DNA of 64,000 bases from CAVRXT01 sp963725655 (GTDB lineage Bacteria > Acidobacteriota > Terriglobia > Acidiferrales > UBA7541): the NCBI GenBank assembly GCA_963725655.1, contig CAVRYY010000001.1, forward strand, positions 992,001 to 1,056,000. Reading direction: 5' to 3'. The notes below the pieces were generated by a model. That model saw only the letters and a list, made by a program, of their open reading frames with translations. It had not been told where the DNA came from and did not search any database. The translations under genes and the position numbers were made by a program. Below are positions 44,273-52,599 of the stretch, in pieces (positions within the stretch are counted from its first letter, which is position 1; every line of letters starts with the position of its first letter).

Positions 44273-45613
44273 ATGGCAATGAACAACACCAAGAAACCCC
44301 GCACTCGATCGCGAGAGCTGTTTGCCCGCGCCCAACAATCGCTCGTCGAAGGCGTAAATTCGCCTTCGCGCGGCTCGGCCGTCCATGGCGATGGGCCGGT
44401 GATGCTCGAGCGCGGCCAGGGCACCCAGGTTTGGGACGCGGACGAAAATCAATACACCGATTTCATGATGTCTTTCGGCGCGTTAATCCACGGACACGCG
44501 CATCCCGCGCTGGTCTCCGTGGTTTGCCAGGCGATGGCCGAAGGTTCGCACTTTGCCGCCGCTACGTCGGCGGAAATCGAAGCCGCCGAACGCTTTCGCA
44601 AGCTGGTCCCATCGGCCGAAGTCGTCCGCTTCACCAACACCGGCAGCGAAGCCACCATGCTCGCGCTGCGCTTGGCGCGTGCTCACACCGGACGCACGAA
44701 ATTCCTGAAGTTCGAGGGTCACTATCACGGTTGGTACGATCCCTACCTTACCAACGCGCACAGCCATCCGCCCGCAGAGCTCGGGCCTCCGGAAAATCCC
44801 AGGAAGATTCCTGACTCGCAAGGTATACCGCTCACCACTTTCGATGATGTGGTGGTGGCGCCGTGGAACGATGTCCCGGCTCTCGAGCGGGTGATGCGCG
44901 ACCACGGCAGGGAATTGGCTGCCGTCATTACTGAGCCGATCATGGCCAACATGGGCTGCATACTGCCGCTCGAGGGATATCACAGAAAACTTCGCGAGCT
45001 CACCGTGGCTTATGGCGCCCTACTGATTTTCGACGAAGTGGTCACCGGATTTCGCTATGCGCCCGGAGGCTGCCAGGAAATATATGGAATTCGCCCGGAC
45101 ATCAGCACGTTTGGCAAAGCTCTGGGCGCCGGTTTCCCCGTGGGTGCAGTCGCCGGTCCGCGCTCCATCATGGATCGCCTCACCTGGGGTAGTGACATGG
45201 TGCTGCACTATGGCACTTTCAACGGCCACCGCCTCACCATGAAAGTAGTGGCGGCCAATCTCGATATGCTTTCCGCCGAGGGCGCCTACAAAAAGCTGCA
45301 CGCCATCGGAGATTCGGCCATTACGGGACTGCGGAAAGTGTTTCGCCGGCACGACCTCAAAGCCATCGTGCAGGGCTTCGGCCCCATGTTCCAGATTTAT
45401 TTCACCAATCAGGCCAGCATCAACGATTACCGGGATTACTGCACCTACGTGGACACCGAGCGCTATTCCCGCTTCGTGCAGAAGCTGATGGAATACGGAA
45501 TCTACATGACCCCTTCGAACGGCCTGCACTGGATCGTCTCGACCGCACACGGCGAGAAAGACGTCGCCACCTTGCTCGAGGCTGCCGACCGCGCATGCGC
45601 TGAGCTGGCCTAG
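44273..45613 (+). CDS. Class III PLP aminotransferase, glutamate-1-semialdehyde-aminomutase-like
   Basis: A 446-residue PLP enzyme. Lys282 in TFGKALGAGFP is the PLP lysine; NTGSEATMLALRLAR and FDEVVTGFR are conserved cofactor contacts. It resembles GSA aminomutase (HemL), but the N-terminal region and the partner residues differ from true HemL, so it may be a related aminotransferase. It stands alone, 154 bases after the hydrolase gene. Assignment to tetrapyrrole synthesis is not supported. Confidence 0.85.
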   Translation: MAMNNTKKPRTRSRELFARAQQSLVEGVNSPSRGSAVHGDGPVMLERGQGTQVWDADENQYTDFMMSFGALIHGHAHPALVSVVCQAMAEGSHFAAATSAEIEAAERFRKLVPSAEVVRFTNTGSEATMLALRLARAHTGRTKFLKFEGHYHGWYDPYLTNAHSHPPAELGPPENPRKIPDSQGIPLTTFDDVVVAPWNDVPALERVMRDHGRELAAVITEPIMANMGCILPLEGYHRKLRELTVAYGALLIFDEVVTGFRYAPGGCQEIYGIRPDISTFGKALGAGFPVGAVAGPRSIMDRLTWGSDMVLHYGTFNGHRLTMKVVAANLDMLSAEGAYKKLHAIGDSAITGLRKVFRRHDLKAIVQGFGPMFQIYFTNQASINDYRDYCTYVDTERYSRFVQKLMEYGIYMTPSNGLHWIVSTAHGEKDVATLLEAADRACAELA

Positions 45614-45750
45614 GAGTTAGGTAGCTCTTGGATCAGCGATACGCCATTGCGTTCGCCGGTGCGTGCTGCATGCTTCGCCGGTGAGCTTCGATCGAATTCC
45701 TCGCGGTCATCGTCAGGTTCCGATGTCACCGCAGACGCCCGCAAGCCAGT

Positions 45751-46158
45751 CTAATTCGAGGCTGGAGTCGCTTGGTCGACCCGTTGAAGATGGGTGTCCT
45801 TGAAAAACGTCGGATACTTCAGCCCATACCCGAGCGCGCGGTCCGCTCCAATGTGCGCAAACCAGATAAGCGCAAACGACCACAGTCCGGCCTGATGTTG
45901 GCTCAAAGCCGCTCCCGCGAGCACCAGCGGGAAGGTATATGTATGAACCAGGTTGTACGCCGCCGAACCAACTCGCACCGACACCAGGTAACCCACCATG
46001 AACAAATCCGGCCACAGAAACACCAGCACGAAAACCCACCAGCGCGCCCCGGTGGACCAATAGCAGAACAAACTGAGCGCGAAAACGAACGCGCCTTCCA
46101 CCCGCAACAGAATTCCCGGTTTTGGGAGCATCAATCTCACTTTCCTCAGTCCAGACAC
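45751..46158 (-). CDS. DUF4260-family membrane protein
   Basis: A 135-residue protein with four hydrophobic helices. The C-terminal IGADRALGYGLKYP sequence is characteristic of DUF4260. The family is of unknown function. It is convergent with the aminotransferase and 45 bases downstream of another small gene on the same strand. Confidence 0.8.
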   Translation of the reverse strand: MSGLRKVRLMLPKPGILLRVEGAFVFALSLFCYWSTGARWWVFVLVFLWPDLFMVGYLVSVRVGSAAYNLVHTYTFPLVLAGAALSQHQAGLWSFALIWFAHIGADRALGYGLKYPTFFKDTHLQRVDQATPASN

Positions 46159-46203
46159 TGTCTAGACACACTGCCCACCTCTAAACTACACAATCTAAAG
46201 CCG

Positions 46204-46521
46204 CTATCTTTCAGCTCGCGCCCTCCGTCCGTACGCCATCGCTTTGCCGTCCACCACGTTCCCCACATACCGCCCGTGGCTCAGGAACTGCATCACCTTC
46301 TGGCCGGAACGTGCCATCTGCGCCCATCGCGATTTGGTGTCCGGGTTCTGCTCCAGTCCCCGTATCTCATCGCCGTCAAACACGAAATCCACCTGCCGCA
46401 GCTTGCTCTTTGGAGTTTGCCGCACCGGATAGCGCTTCGTGTCTAGCTCCACCGATTTAGCGTTCTCCACCAGCACTTGCTGCCACACTGCAATTAGTGC
46501 TTTTTCAAAAGAATGTTCCAT
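46204..46521 (-). CDS. Conserved hypothetical protein, small cytoplasmic
   Basis: A 105-residue protein without signal or membrane segment. It includes TKRYPVRQTPKSKLRQVDFVFDG, DEIRGLEQNPDTKSRWAQMARSG and a C-terminal VGNVVDGKAMAYGR. I recall similar small proteins in many Acidobacteriota genomes, with no known role. The ATG at 46521 with GGTGAG is preferred; the frame is open to 46605. Confidence 0.68.
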   Translation of the reverse strand: MEHSFEKALIAVWQQVLVENAKSVELDTKRYPVRQTPKSKLRQVDFVFDGDEIRGLEQNPDTKSRWAQMARSGQKVMQFLSHGRYVGNVVDGKAMAYGRRARAER

Positions 46522-46739
46522 CTCACCACACCCTGCAAATGTCCTTCGCCCCACTTCACAGGATAGCAAGGTCTCCGCGCACACCTCCAGCCGCAGGCCG
46601 CTCACCAGTTATCGTCGGAACAATCAGGTGAAATCCGCATGCGAATCTCGCGTACCGCTGCATTAAGATAATTCGACGTTTCAACAGCGTTCAGCATATC
46701 GGCTGTTCCGAGCGTGCTTCGTTAGTCCACAGGTGGCCC

Positions 46740-47906
46740 ATGGAAACCTCACTTCCCGCCGCAACGCGAAGACTCGTGCTTGGCAGCACCGGAGCTGCGC
46801 TCGCCATAGGTGTCGCCGCGCTGGTGATGATCCCAACGGCGCTGCGCGGCATGTTCTCTACCAGTTTTCTGCCGCACTCCTTTTGCTACCTGAATAACAA
46901 GCAGTTGATCGCGCTACACGTCGGAAGCGACGCGGTGATCTGGCTTTCCTACTTGGCCATTTCCTGCAGCTTGGTTTACCTGGTCTGGAGAACCCGCCGC
47001 GAAGTCCCCTTCAGTTGGATGTTTCTCGCCTTCGGATTGTTCATCGTGGCCTGCGGGTTCACCCACCTGATGGAAGTCATCGTCCTCTGGAAGCCGCTAT
47101 ATTGGCTTTCCGGAGACGTGAAGCTGGTTACCGCCGCGGCTTCGGTCGTCACCGCCATCGCTCTGCCGGGCGTCATCCCCCAGGTGCACCGGATGGTGAC
47201 CTCCGCCCACGTATCGGAAGATCGCCGCCTGCAGCTCGAACGAGCCAATGCCGACCTCCAGCGGCTCAGCGTACACATCATGAGCGTGCAGGACGCCGAG
47301 CGCCGCCGTATCGCCCGCGAGTTGCACGACGGCGTTGGCCAATACCTCGCGGCCATCAAGATGTCCAACGAAATAGCCCTTCAGGAAGCCAGGCAAAGCG
47401 ACGCTGCCGCCCTCGGCGCGCTGCAGGATTCCCTCAACCTGCTCGACCATTGCACCGCCGAAGTCCGCACCATGTCCCACTTATTGCATCCTCCGCTTCT
47501 CGAAGAAATGGGTCTGGCTACCGCTGTTCCCTGGTACGTCAAGGGCTTCACCGAACGCAGCGGAATCGTAGTCGACCTGGACGGTCCCGCCAAACCGGAC
47601 CGTTTACCCCAAGCCATCGAGTTGGTTCTGTTCCGCGTGCTGCAGGAGTGCCTCACCAACATTCATCGTCACGCGGACGCCAAGCTGGCCAAGATCCGCT
47701 TTCGAGTGGAGGATAACGGCGTGCGCTTGACCGTTGAGGATAGCGGGAAAGGAATCGCCTTCGTCGATGGCCGGCCGGTGAATCCCGGCGTGGGCATCGC
47801 CAGCATGCGCGAGCGGGTCCGCGAACTCCGCGGCGAGTTGCGCGTGAGTTCCGGATCGACCGGAACAGTGGTAGAAGTAATGGTGCCGTTGGATAAGGAG
47901 ACCTGA
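46740..47906 (+). CDS. Sensor histidine kinase with ethylene-receptor-like membrane domain
   Basis: A 388-residue sensor kinase. Its N-terminal ~140 residues hold an ETR1-like three-helix domain. Residues matching the copper-ethylene site of ETR1 are in place: Asp64 and Tyr71 in the first helix (ETR1 Asp25, Tyr32), and Cys105 and His109 in ACGFTH (ETR1 Cys65, His69). A coiled linker leads to the HisKA_3 domain with phospho-His196 (ARELHDGVGQYL) and a HATPase domain ending near VGIASMRERVREL. Residue 36 of ETR1 is Pro; here it is Ser. It overlaps the response regulator (TGATG). Ligand is inferred. Confidence 0.88.
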   Translation: METSLPAATRRLVLGSTGAALAIGVAALVMIPTALRGMFSTSFLPHSFCYLNNKQLIALHVGSDAVIWLSYLAISCSLVYLVWRTRREVPFSWMFLAFGLFIVACGFTHLMEVIVLWKPLYWLSGDVKLVTAAASVVTAIALPGVIPQVHRMVTSAHVSEDRRLQLERANADLQRLSVHIMSVQDAERRRIARELHDGVGQYLAAIKMSNEIALQEARQSDAAALGALQDSLNLLDHCTAEVRTMSHLLHPPLLEEMGLATAVPWYVKGFTERSGIVVDLDGPAKPDRLPQAIELVLFRVLQECLTNIHRHADAKLAKIRFRVEDNGVRLTVEDSGKGIAFVDGRPVNPGVGIASMRERVRELRGELRVSSGSTGTVVEVMVPLDKET

Positions 47907-48382
47907 TGTCAAGACGCATCCTCGTAGTCGACGATCACGATGTCGTTCGCCAGGGTGTTCGGCTCATCTTGCGCAACAGCCCGGAATGGCAGGTGGTCGC
48001 CGAGGCCGAAGATGGATTCCAAGCCATCGAAAAGACCAAGTCGCTCGATCCGGACCTGGTCTTACTCGATATCAGCATGCCCGGAAAAGACGGCCTCGAA
48101 GTCCTGCGCGATTTAAGCAAACTGGATATTCGCTCGAAAATCCTGGTGCTCACCATGCACGATTCCAAAGAGCTCGCGGAGGAAGTCGGGAGGCTGGGCG
48201 CGTCCGGCTGTTTGATCAAGACCCACGCCGCGCGCCAACTGGTGCGAGCGATGCAGGCAATTTTCGACGGAGGCACCTTCTTCTCCTCCGAAGACACGCC
48301 GTCGGCGAAGCCGGTAACCGAAAAGCCCGAGAAAAAAAACGGCATCCTCCGCGTGGGCTCAGCGCTGTTGGGTTTCGCCTGA
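47906..48382 (+). CDS. Receiver-only response regulator
   Basis: A 158-residue protein. Residues 1-125 form a CheY-like receiver: acidic pair (VVDDHD), phospho-Asp55 in LVLLDISMPG, Thr in VLTMHD and Lys in CLIKTH. The remaining ~30 residues are a basic tail (KPVTEKPEKKNG), and the NarL-type DNA-binding domain expected for the partner of a HisKA_3 kinase is absent. It could act through protein contacts. Its ATG at 47906 overlaps the kinase stop and follows AAGGAG. Confidence 0.88.
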   Translation: MSRRILVVDDHDVVRQGVRLILRNSPEWQVVAEAEDGFQAIEKTKSLDPDLVLLDISMPGKDGLEVLRDLSKLDIRSKILVLTMHDSKELAEEVGRLGASGCLIKTHAARQLVRAMQAIFDGGTFFSSEDTPSAKPVTEKPEKKNGILRVGSALLGFA

Positions 48383-48391
48383 GTCATCGAT

Positions 48392-49315
48392 TTGGATACC
48401 CCCCAACCAACCAGCGGAGGTTTGGGCCAGCACGCTAGCCCCGCCAACTGGGGGCAATCGCGGCGCTTGGACCGTCCCGAAATCATCCGCCTTCTCGTCT
48501 GGCTGGTAATCTCCTTCATCCTTCCCGTGCCAATCCTTATTGCTTTGCACGTCCCGCTGAGGCCGGTGGGATCTGTCTTTACCGTCCACACCGAATTACC
48601 GGTCAAAGCCATCGCCGCACTCGCCGTATTGCTGGCCACTTGGGTCGTGTCCCGTATGGAAAAGCGTCCCCTCGGCGATTACGGCATCCCTCCGCGTCAG
48701 GCGTTTGGCCTTCGATTTTGGGAAGGATTTGCGTGGGGCTTTGCCATGCTTTCCGCGATCCTGGGCGTGCTTCGCGCCCTCGGCCATTTCCGAGTCGACT
48801 CCGTGGATCTCACCGGAACCGCAGTTTTCCGATACGCCTGTGCCTGGGGGCTGGTCTTTCTTGCCGTCGCTATTAATGAAGAGTTTGCCTTCCGCGGCTA
48901 CCTGCTCTTCGTCCTCGCCGAACGCCTGCCTTTCTGGCTGGCCGCGGTGATTCTTTCGGTGTCGTTCGGCTCCGCCCATTTGCTCAATCCCGGAGAAAAT
49001 TTCTTCGGCATCCTCCAGGTGGTAGTAATCGGCCTCCTGTTTTGCCTCACCCTCCGCCGCACCGGCAATCTTTGGTTCGCCGTCGGCTTTCACGCTGCCT
49101 GGGATTGGGCCGAAACTTTCTTCTACGGCACCCCCAACAGCGGCCTGCTGGGCGTCGGCCGATTCCTGAACACCTCCGTCCAAGGCCCGAACTGGCTCAC
49201 CGGAGGATCCGCAGGCCCCGAGGGCAGCGTGATCGCATTCCTCGTCCTGCTACTTTGCGCCCTGCTAATCCATCTCCGATTCCCGAACGCCGTCTACCCG
49301 CATCGTTCCGTCTAA
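48392..49315 (+). CDS. CPBP-family intramembrane metalloprotease
   Basis: A 307-residue membrane protein with about eight helices. It shows the Abi/CPBP motifs: EExxxR in INEEFAFRGY (Glu163, Glu164), a FxxxH in VSFGSAHLL and a HxxxD in FHAAWDWAE. Members cleave CAAX-type or other membrane peptides; some give bacteriocin immunity. The start is a TTG at 48392, 10 bases after the response regulator stop, with a weak ribosome site. Cotranscription with the sensor system is likely. Confidence 0.82.
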   Translation: MDTPQPTSGGLGQHASPANWGQSRRLDRPEIIRLLVWLVISFILPVPILIALHVPLRPVGSVFTVHTELPVKAIAALAVLLATWVVSRMEKRPLGDYGIPPRQAFGLRFWEGFAWGFAMLSAILGVLRALGHFRVDSVDLTGTAVFRYACAWGLVFLAVAINEEFAFRGYLLFVLAERLPFWLAAVILSVSFGSAHLLNPGENFFGILQVVVIGLLFCLTLRRTGNLWFAVGFHAAWDWAETFFYGTPNSGLLGVGRFLNTSVQGPNWLTGGSAGPEGSVIAFLVLLLCALLIHLRFPNAVYPHRSV

Positions 49316-49476
49316 ACGCGATTCGTTCACCGCCTTGGAGTTTCTTTCCCGATTTCATCTCCGTCCATTTTGAATTTCTCTGCCACTATTCCTCTGGATA
49401 CTCGATCTCAAGACGTGTTAGCGTTCACGTGGCACCTCGCCCACAGGTCCGCTGTCCCTTCTGGGGGGTGATCGTA

Positions 49477-51180
49477 ATGTTCGGGCAATTTTTCCGCAGC
49501 AGCCCATTCAGCGCAGTCGGATTTCTTGTTCTGATGTGCCTGGCCGCGCCCGCCCGTGCCCAGAGTGAAGCGCGGGCCTTGCTCCCGCCGCCACCCGCCG
49601 CCGCGCCAACCCAGTCCGACGCACCCAACCAGGCGGCTACCCATGCCGACATCCTGCGCGGCTCCTACGGTCCCTACCGCGCCAATAACGATTTGCTCTA
49701 CTACCACCTCGATGTCCGCGTCGACCCGGACAAGAAATTCATCAGCGGAAAAAATACCATCCGCTTCCGCATGCTCCAGGACGGCGCCCGCATCCAGCTC
49801 GACCTCGAGGAGCGCCTCAACATCGACAAAATCCTCTACGGTTACACTCCGTTGAAATACGAACGCGATTCCGGCGCGGTCTTCGTCGATTTTCCCGATA
49901 CCCTCAAATCCGGCGACATCTATTCCATCGATTTCTATTACTCCGGCACGCCTGTTCACACCGGCCGCTTCGGCGCCTTCACTTTCGCCACCGATTCCAC
50001 CGGCCATCCCTGGATTTACACCGCCTGCGAAGAAAGCGGCGCCAGCGAATGGTGGCCCAACAAAGATCAGTGGCGCGACGAAGTAGAGAATATGGAAATC
50101 AGCGTGTCCATTCCCAACGGTCTGGTCGACGCCTCCAACGGAAAATTCAAGGGCAAGACCGACCTCGGCGATGGCTACACCCGCTGGGATTGGCTGGTGC
50201 AGTACCCCATCAACAACTACGACGTGGCGCTCAACATCGGAAACTATGTAACTTTCTCCGACCACCTCGGCGATCTGCCGATGGATTTCTACGTGCTCCC
50301 CGAGGACCTGGATAAGGCCAAAAAACAATTCGTGCAAGCCCGCGGAATGCTCCAAGCCTACCAGCACTATTTCGGCGAATATCCGTTCATCAAAGACGGC
50401 TACAAGCTGATCGAAGTGCCTTACGCCGGCATGGAGCACCAGAGCGCCATCGCCTACGGCAACCATTTCGCCAACGGTTACCTCGATCGCGATTGGACCG
50501 GCGTAGGCATCAGCCCTCGATTCGATTTCATCATCATCCACGAAAGCGCGCACGAGTGGTTCGGCAACAGCATTACCGCTGCCGACCGCTCCGATATGTG
50601 GATCCACGAAGCCTGGGCCACCTACCTCGAGAGCCTGTACGTCGAATACACCTACGGAACTGACGACGCCCTGCAATACCTCAACGCCTACAAGTCGAAA
50701 GTGAAAAACGAAGTGCCGATCATCCCCCCGCGCGGGGTGAACGCCACGCCGCCCCAGGACCAGTATTTCAAAGGAGCGCTATTCATTAACACGCTGCGCG
50801 GTATCGTCAACGACGACGCCCGCTGGTGGCTGCTGATCCACGATTTCTATCAGCGTTTCAAGTATCAAAACATCATGACCGAAGACGTCGAAGCTTTCTT
50901 CAACGAAAAGACTGGCATGAATCTCACTCCGGTATTCGAGCAGTACCTTCGCCACGCGGCGATCCCCACCCTCGAACTCCGATTCAAGGCCGCCGACAGC
51001 GTCGAATATCGCTGGCAAGCCGATGTGCCGGACTTCGCCATGCCCGTTCGCGTGGGCACCAAGGACTTTTGGCAGGTGATTCATCCCACCGCCGAGTGGG
51101 CCACGCTGGCCACTCCGCTGAAGAAAGACGAATTCGAAGTGGCCACCGATCTGTACTACATCAACGTCACCAGGCAGTAG
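49477..51180 (+). CDS. M1-family zinc aminopeptidase (secreted)
   Basis: A 567-residue M1 metallopeptidase. A signal peptide (about 8-25, LMCLAAPARAQ) is followed by an N-terminal beta domain, and the zinc site HExxH-18-E is complete: His355, Glu356, His359 in HESAHEWF and Glu378 in WIHEAWATY. The substrate motif reads YAGMEHQS, a GMEH form common among bacterial M1 peptidases, rather than GAMEN. The frame is open upstream, but the ATG at 49477 begins the signal peptide. Confidence 0.92.
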   Translation: MFGQFFRSSPFSAVGFLVLMCLAAPARAQSEARALLPPPPAAAPTQSDAPNQAATHADILRGSYGPYRANNDLLYYHLDVRVDPDKKFISGKNTIRFRMLQDGARIQLDLEERLNIDKILYGYTPLKYERDSGAVFVDFPDTLKSGDIYSIDFYYSGTPVHTGRFGAFTFATDSTGHPWIYTACEESGASEWWPNKDQWRDEVENMEISVSIPNGLVDASNGKFKGKTDLGDGYTRWDWLVQYPINNYDVALNIGNYVTFSDHLGDLPMDFYVLPEDLDKAKKQFVQARGMLQAYQHYFGEYPFIKDGYKLIEVPYAGMEHQSAIAYGNHFANGYLDRDWTGVGISPRFDFIIIHESAHEWFGNSITAADRSDMWIHEAWATYLESLYVEYTYGTDDALQYLNAYKSKVKNEVPIIPPRGVNATPPQDQYFKGALFINTLRGIVNDDARWWLLIHDFYQRFKYQNIMTEDVEAFFNEKTGMNLTPVFEQYLRHAAIPTLELRFKAADSVEYRWQADVPDFAMPVRVGTKDFWQVIHPTAEWATLATPLKKDEFEVATDLYYINVTRQ

Positions 51181-51381
51181 CCACACGCGCGACCCGCTTC
51201 AGTGACCTGGCGCGCGGCGCCAAGGGCCTCGGTAATCTCTCTTTCGCCGGAATCGTGATACAACTATGTGGCAATTTCGCCCGGACGACGCGAGCGATGC
51301 GAGCAACGCGCCGCGCCGAATGCCGAACCTCCGAGCTCACGTGCTCGGACTCCGCCAGGCGCAAAAAAAAGGAGCATCATC

Positions 51382-52350
51382 GTGACCCCTCTCGGAACTT
51401 TTGGTGTGCTCGTGGGTCTCCTTCTCTTGTTCTTCGTCCTGAAGTTGGTTTTCGGCTCCTTCTTCACCGTCGACACTTCGCAGGTCGCCATCGTCCAGCG
51501 CCTCGGCAAATTTGCGCGCGTATCCGGCCCCGGCCTCAACTGGAAGACTCCCTTCCTCGAAGTCGTGGTCGCCCGCCTCAGCATGAAGGTTCAGCAATTC
51601 GAAGTGCAGGTGGAAACGAAAACGCAGGATAACGTGTTCGTGCAAATTCCTGTCTCGATCCAGTACAAAATCATTCCCGAGGCGGTCGAGTCCGCGTTCT
51701 ACAAGTTGTCCGCGCCGGTCAAGCAGATCGAATCGATGGTCTACAACGTGGTGCTCGGCCACGTCCCCAAAATGAAGCTCGATGACGCTTTCCTCAATCA
51801 AGCCGACATCGCCAGCGACCTGCGCGACAATCTCGACGCCTCCATGAAAGAGTACGGCTACGCCATCGTCCGCGTGCTGATCTCCGATATCGTCCCCGAC
51901 ACTAAAGTAAAAGCCGCGATGAACGACATCAACGCCGCCCAGCGCGAAAGGGAAGCCACCGTTTCCCGCGCCGAGACCAACAAATTGCTGCTCGTCAAGC
52001 AAGCCGAAGCGGAAGCCGAATCGAAGCGCCTGCAAGGGGAGGGAATTGCCAACCAGCGCAAGGCCATCATTTCCGGCCTTAAAGATTCCGTCGAGGATTT
52101 CTCCAAAACGGTTCCCGGATCCACTCCCCAGGACGTAATGCAATTAGTCCTGATGACCCAATACTTCGACACCCTCAAGGAAATCGCCGCAAACGATCAC
52201 AGCAATACCATCCTCATCCCCCACACCCCCAACAACCTCACCGATCTGTTCAGCCAGATCCGCACCGCCATAGTAACCGGCGCGGAAATCGCCAAACACT
52301 CCGGCACCGGCGCCACTCCGCCCGTCCCAGACTCCCCGCCCCACCAATAG
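51382..52350 (+). CDS. SPFH/Band-7 membrane protein (stomatin/HflK-like)
   Basis: A 322-residue protein. One N-terminal membrane helix (FGVLVGLLLLFFVLKLVFG, about 5-25) is followed by the SPFH domain (VDTSQVAIVQRLGKFARVSGPGLNWKTPF), then a long charged coiled region (AAQREREATVSRAETNKLL..KQAEAEAESKRL). SPFH proteins scaffold membrane microdomains. The start is GTG at 51382 because AAAAAGGAG precedes it; the frame is open to 51268 without support. Confidence 0.87.
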   Translation: MTPLGTFGVLVGLLLLFFVLKLVFGSFFTVDTSQVAIVQRLGKFARVSGPGLNWKTPFLEVVVARLSMKVQQFEVQVETKTQDNVFVQIPVSIQYKIIPEAVESAFYKLSAPVKQIESMVYNVVLGHVPKMKLDDAFLNQADIASDLRDNLDASMKEYGYAIVRVLISDIVPDTKVKAAMNDINAAQREREATVSRAETNKLLLVKQAEAEAESKRLQGEGIANQRKAIISGLKDSVEDFSKTVPGSTPQDVMQLVLMTQYFDTLKEIAANDHSNTILIPHTPNNLTDLFSQIRTAIVTGAEIAKHSGTGATPPVPDSPPHQ

Positions 52351-52395
52351 CCACAGCAACTCGTGTTTGCCTAAGCGGGTTTGAATTCCGGTTCG

Positions 52396-52504
52396 ACGGT
52401 TTGACGCTTTTATCGTTTTCGAAGGTTTTGAGTCTTGGTCCCACGGTTTGACGCTTTTGTCTTTTTCGGGTGCCCCACTCTTCCCTGGTGTTGGGAAGGG
52501 TGGG
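52396..52504. repeat. Direct repeat and dispersed hairpin between SPFH gene and cydA
   Basis: ACGGTTTGACGCTTTT occurs at 52396 and again at 52443, each continued by a T-rich TCG tail. Next, 52474-52504 forms CCCACTCTTCCC/GGGAAGGGTGGG with one mismatch and a 7-base loop, preceded by GGGTGC. A related hairpin is at 62313-62339. Confidence 0.55.
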
Positions 52505-52599
52505 CGTATAGTTCATCGAATACTCCCTGTGCCGGAGCGCGAGCGAATTGAATCGCGGGTAGTGTCCCCGCCCCGCCGCTGAGTTAGAATCACTGCGCC

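Noticed and set aside
44273..45613. hemL (tetrapyrrole biosynthesis)
   Set aside because: Family is clear, but motifs and context do not single out GSA aminomutase among related class III enzymes.
49408..50676. 422-codon antisense frame over the M1 peptidase
   Set aside because: Opposite a gene with an intact zinc site; composition is the complement of that gene.
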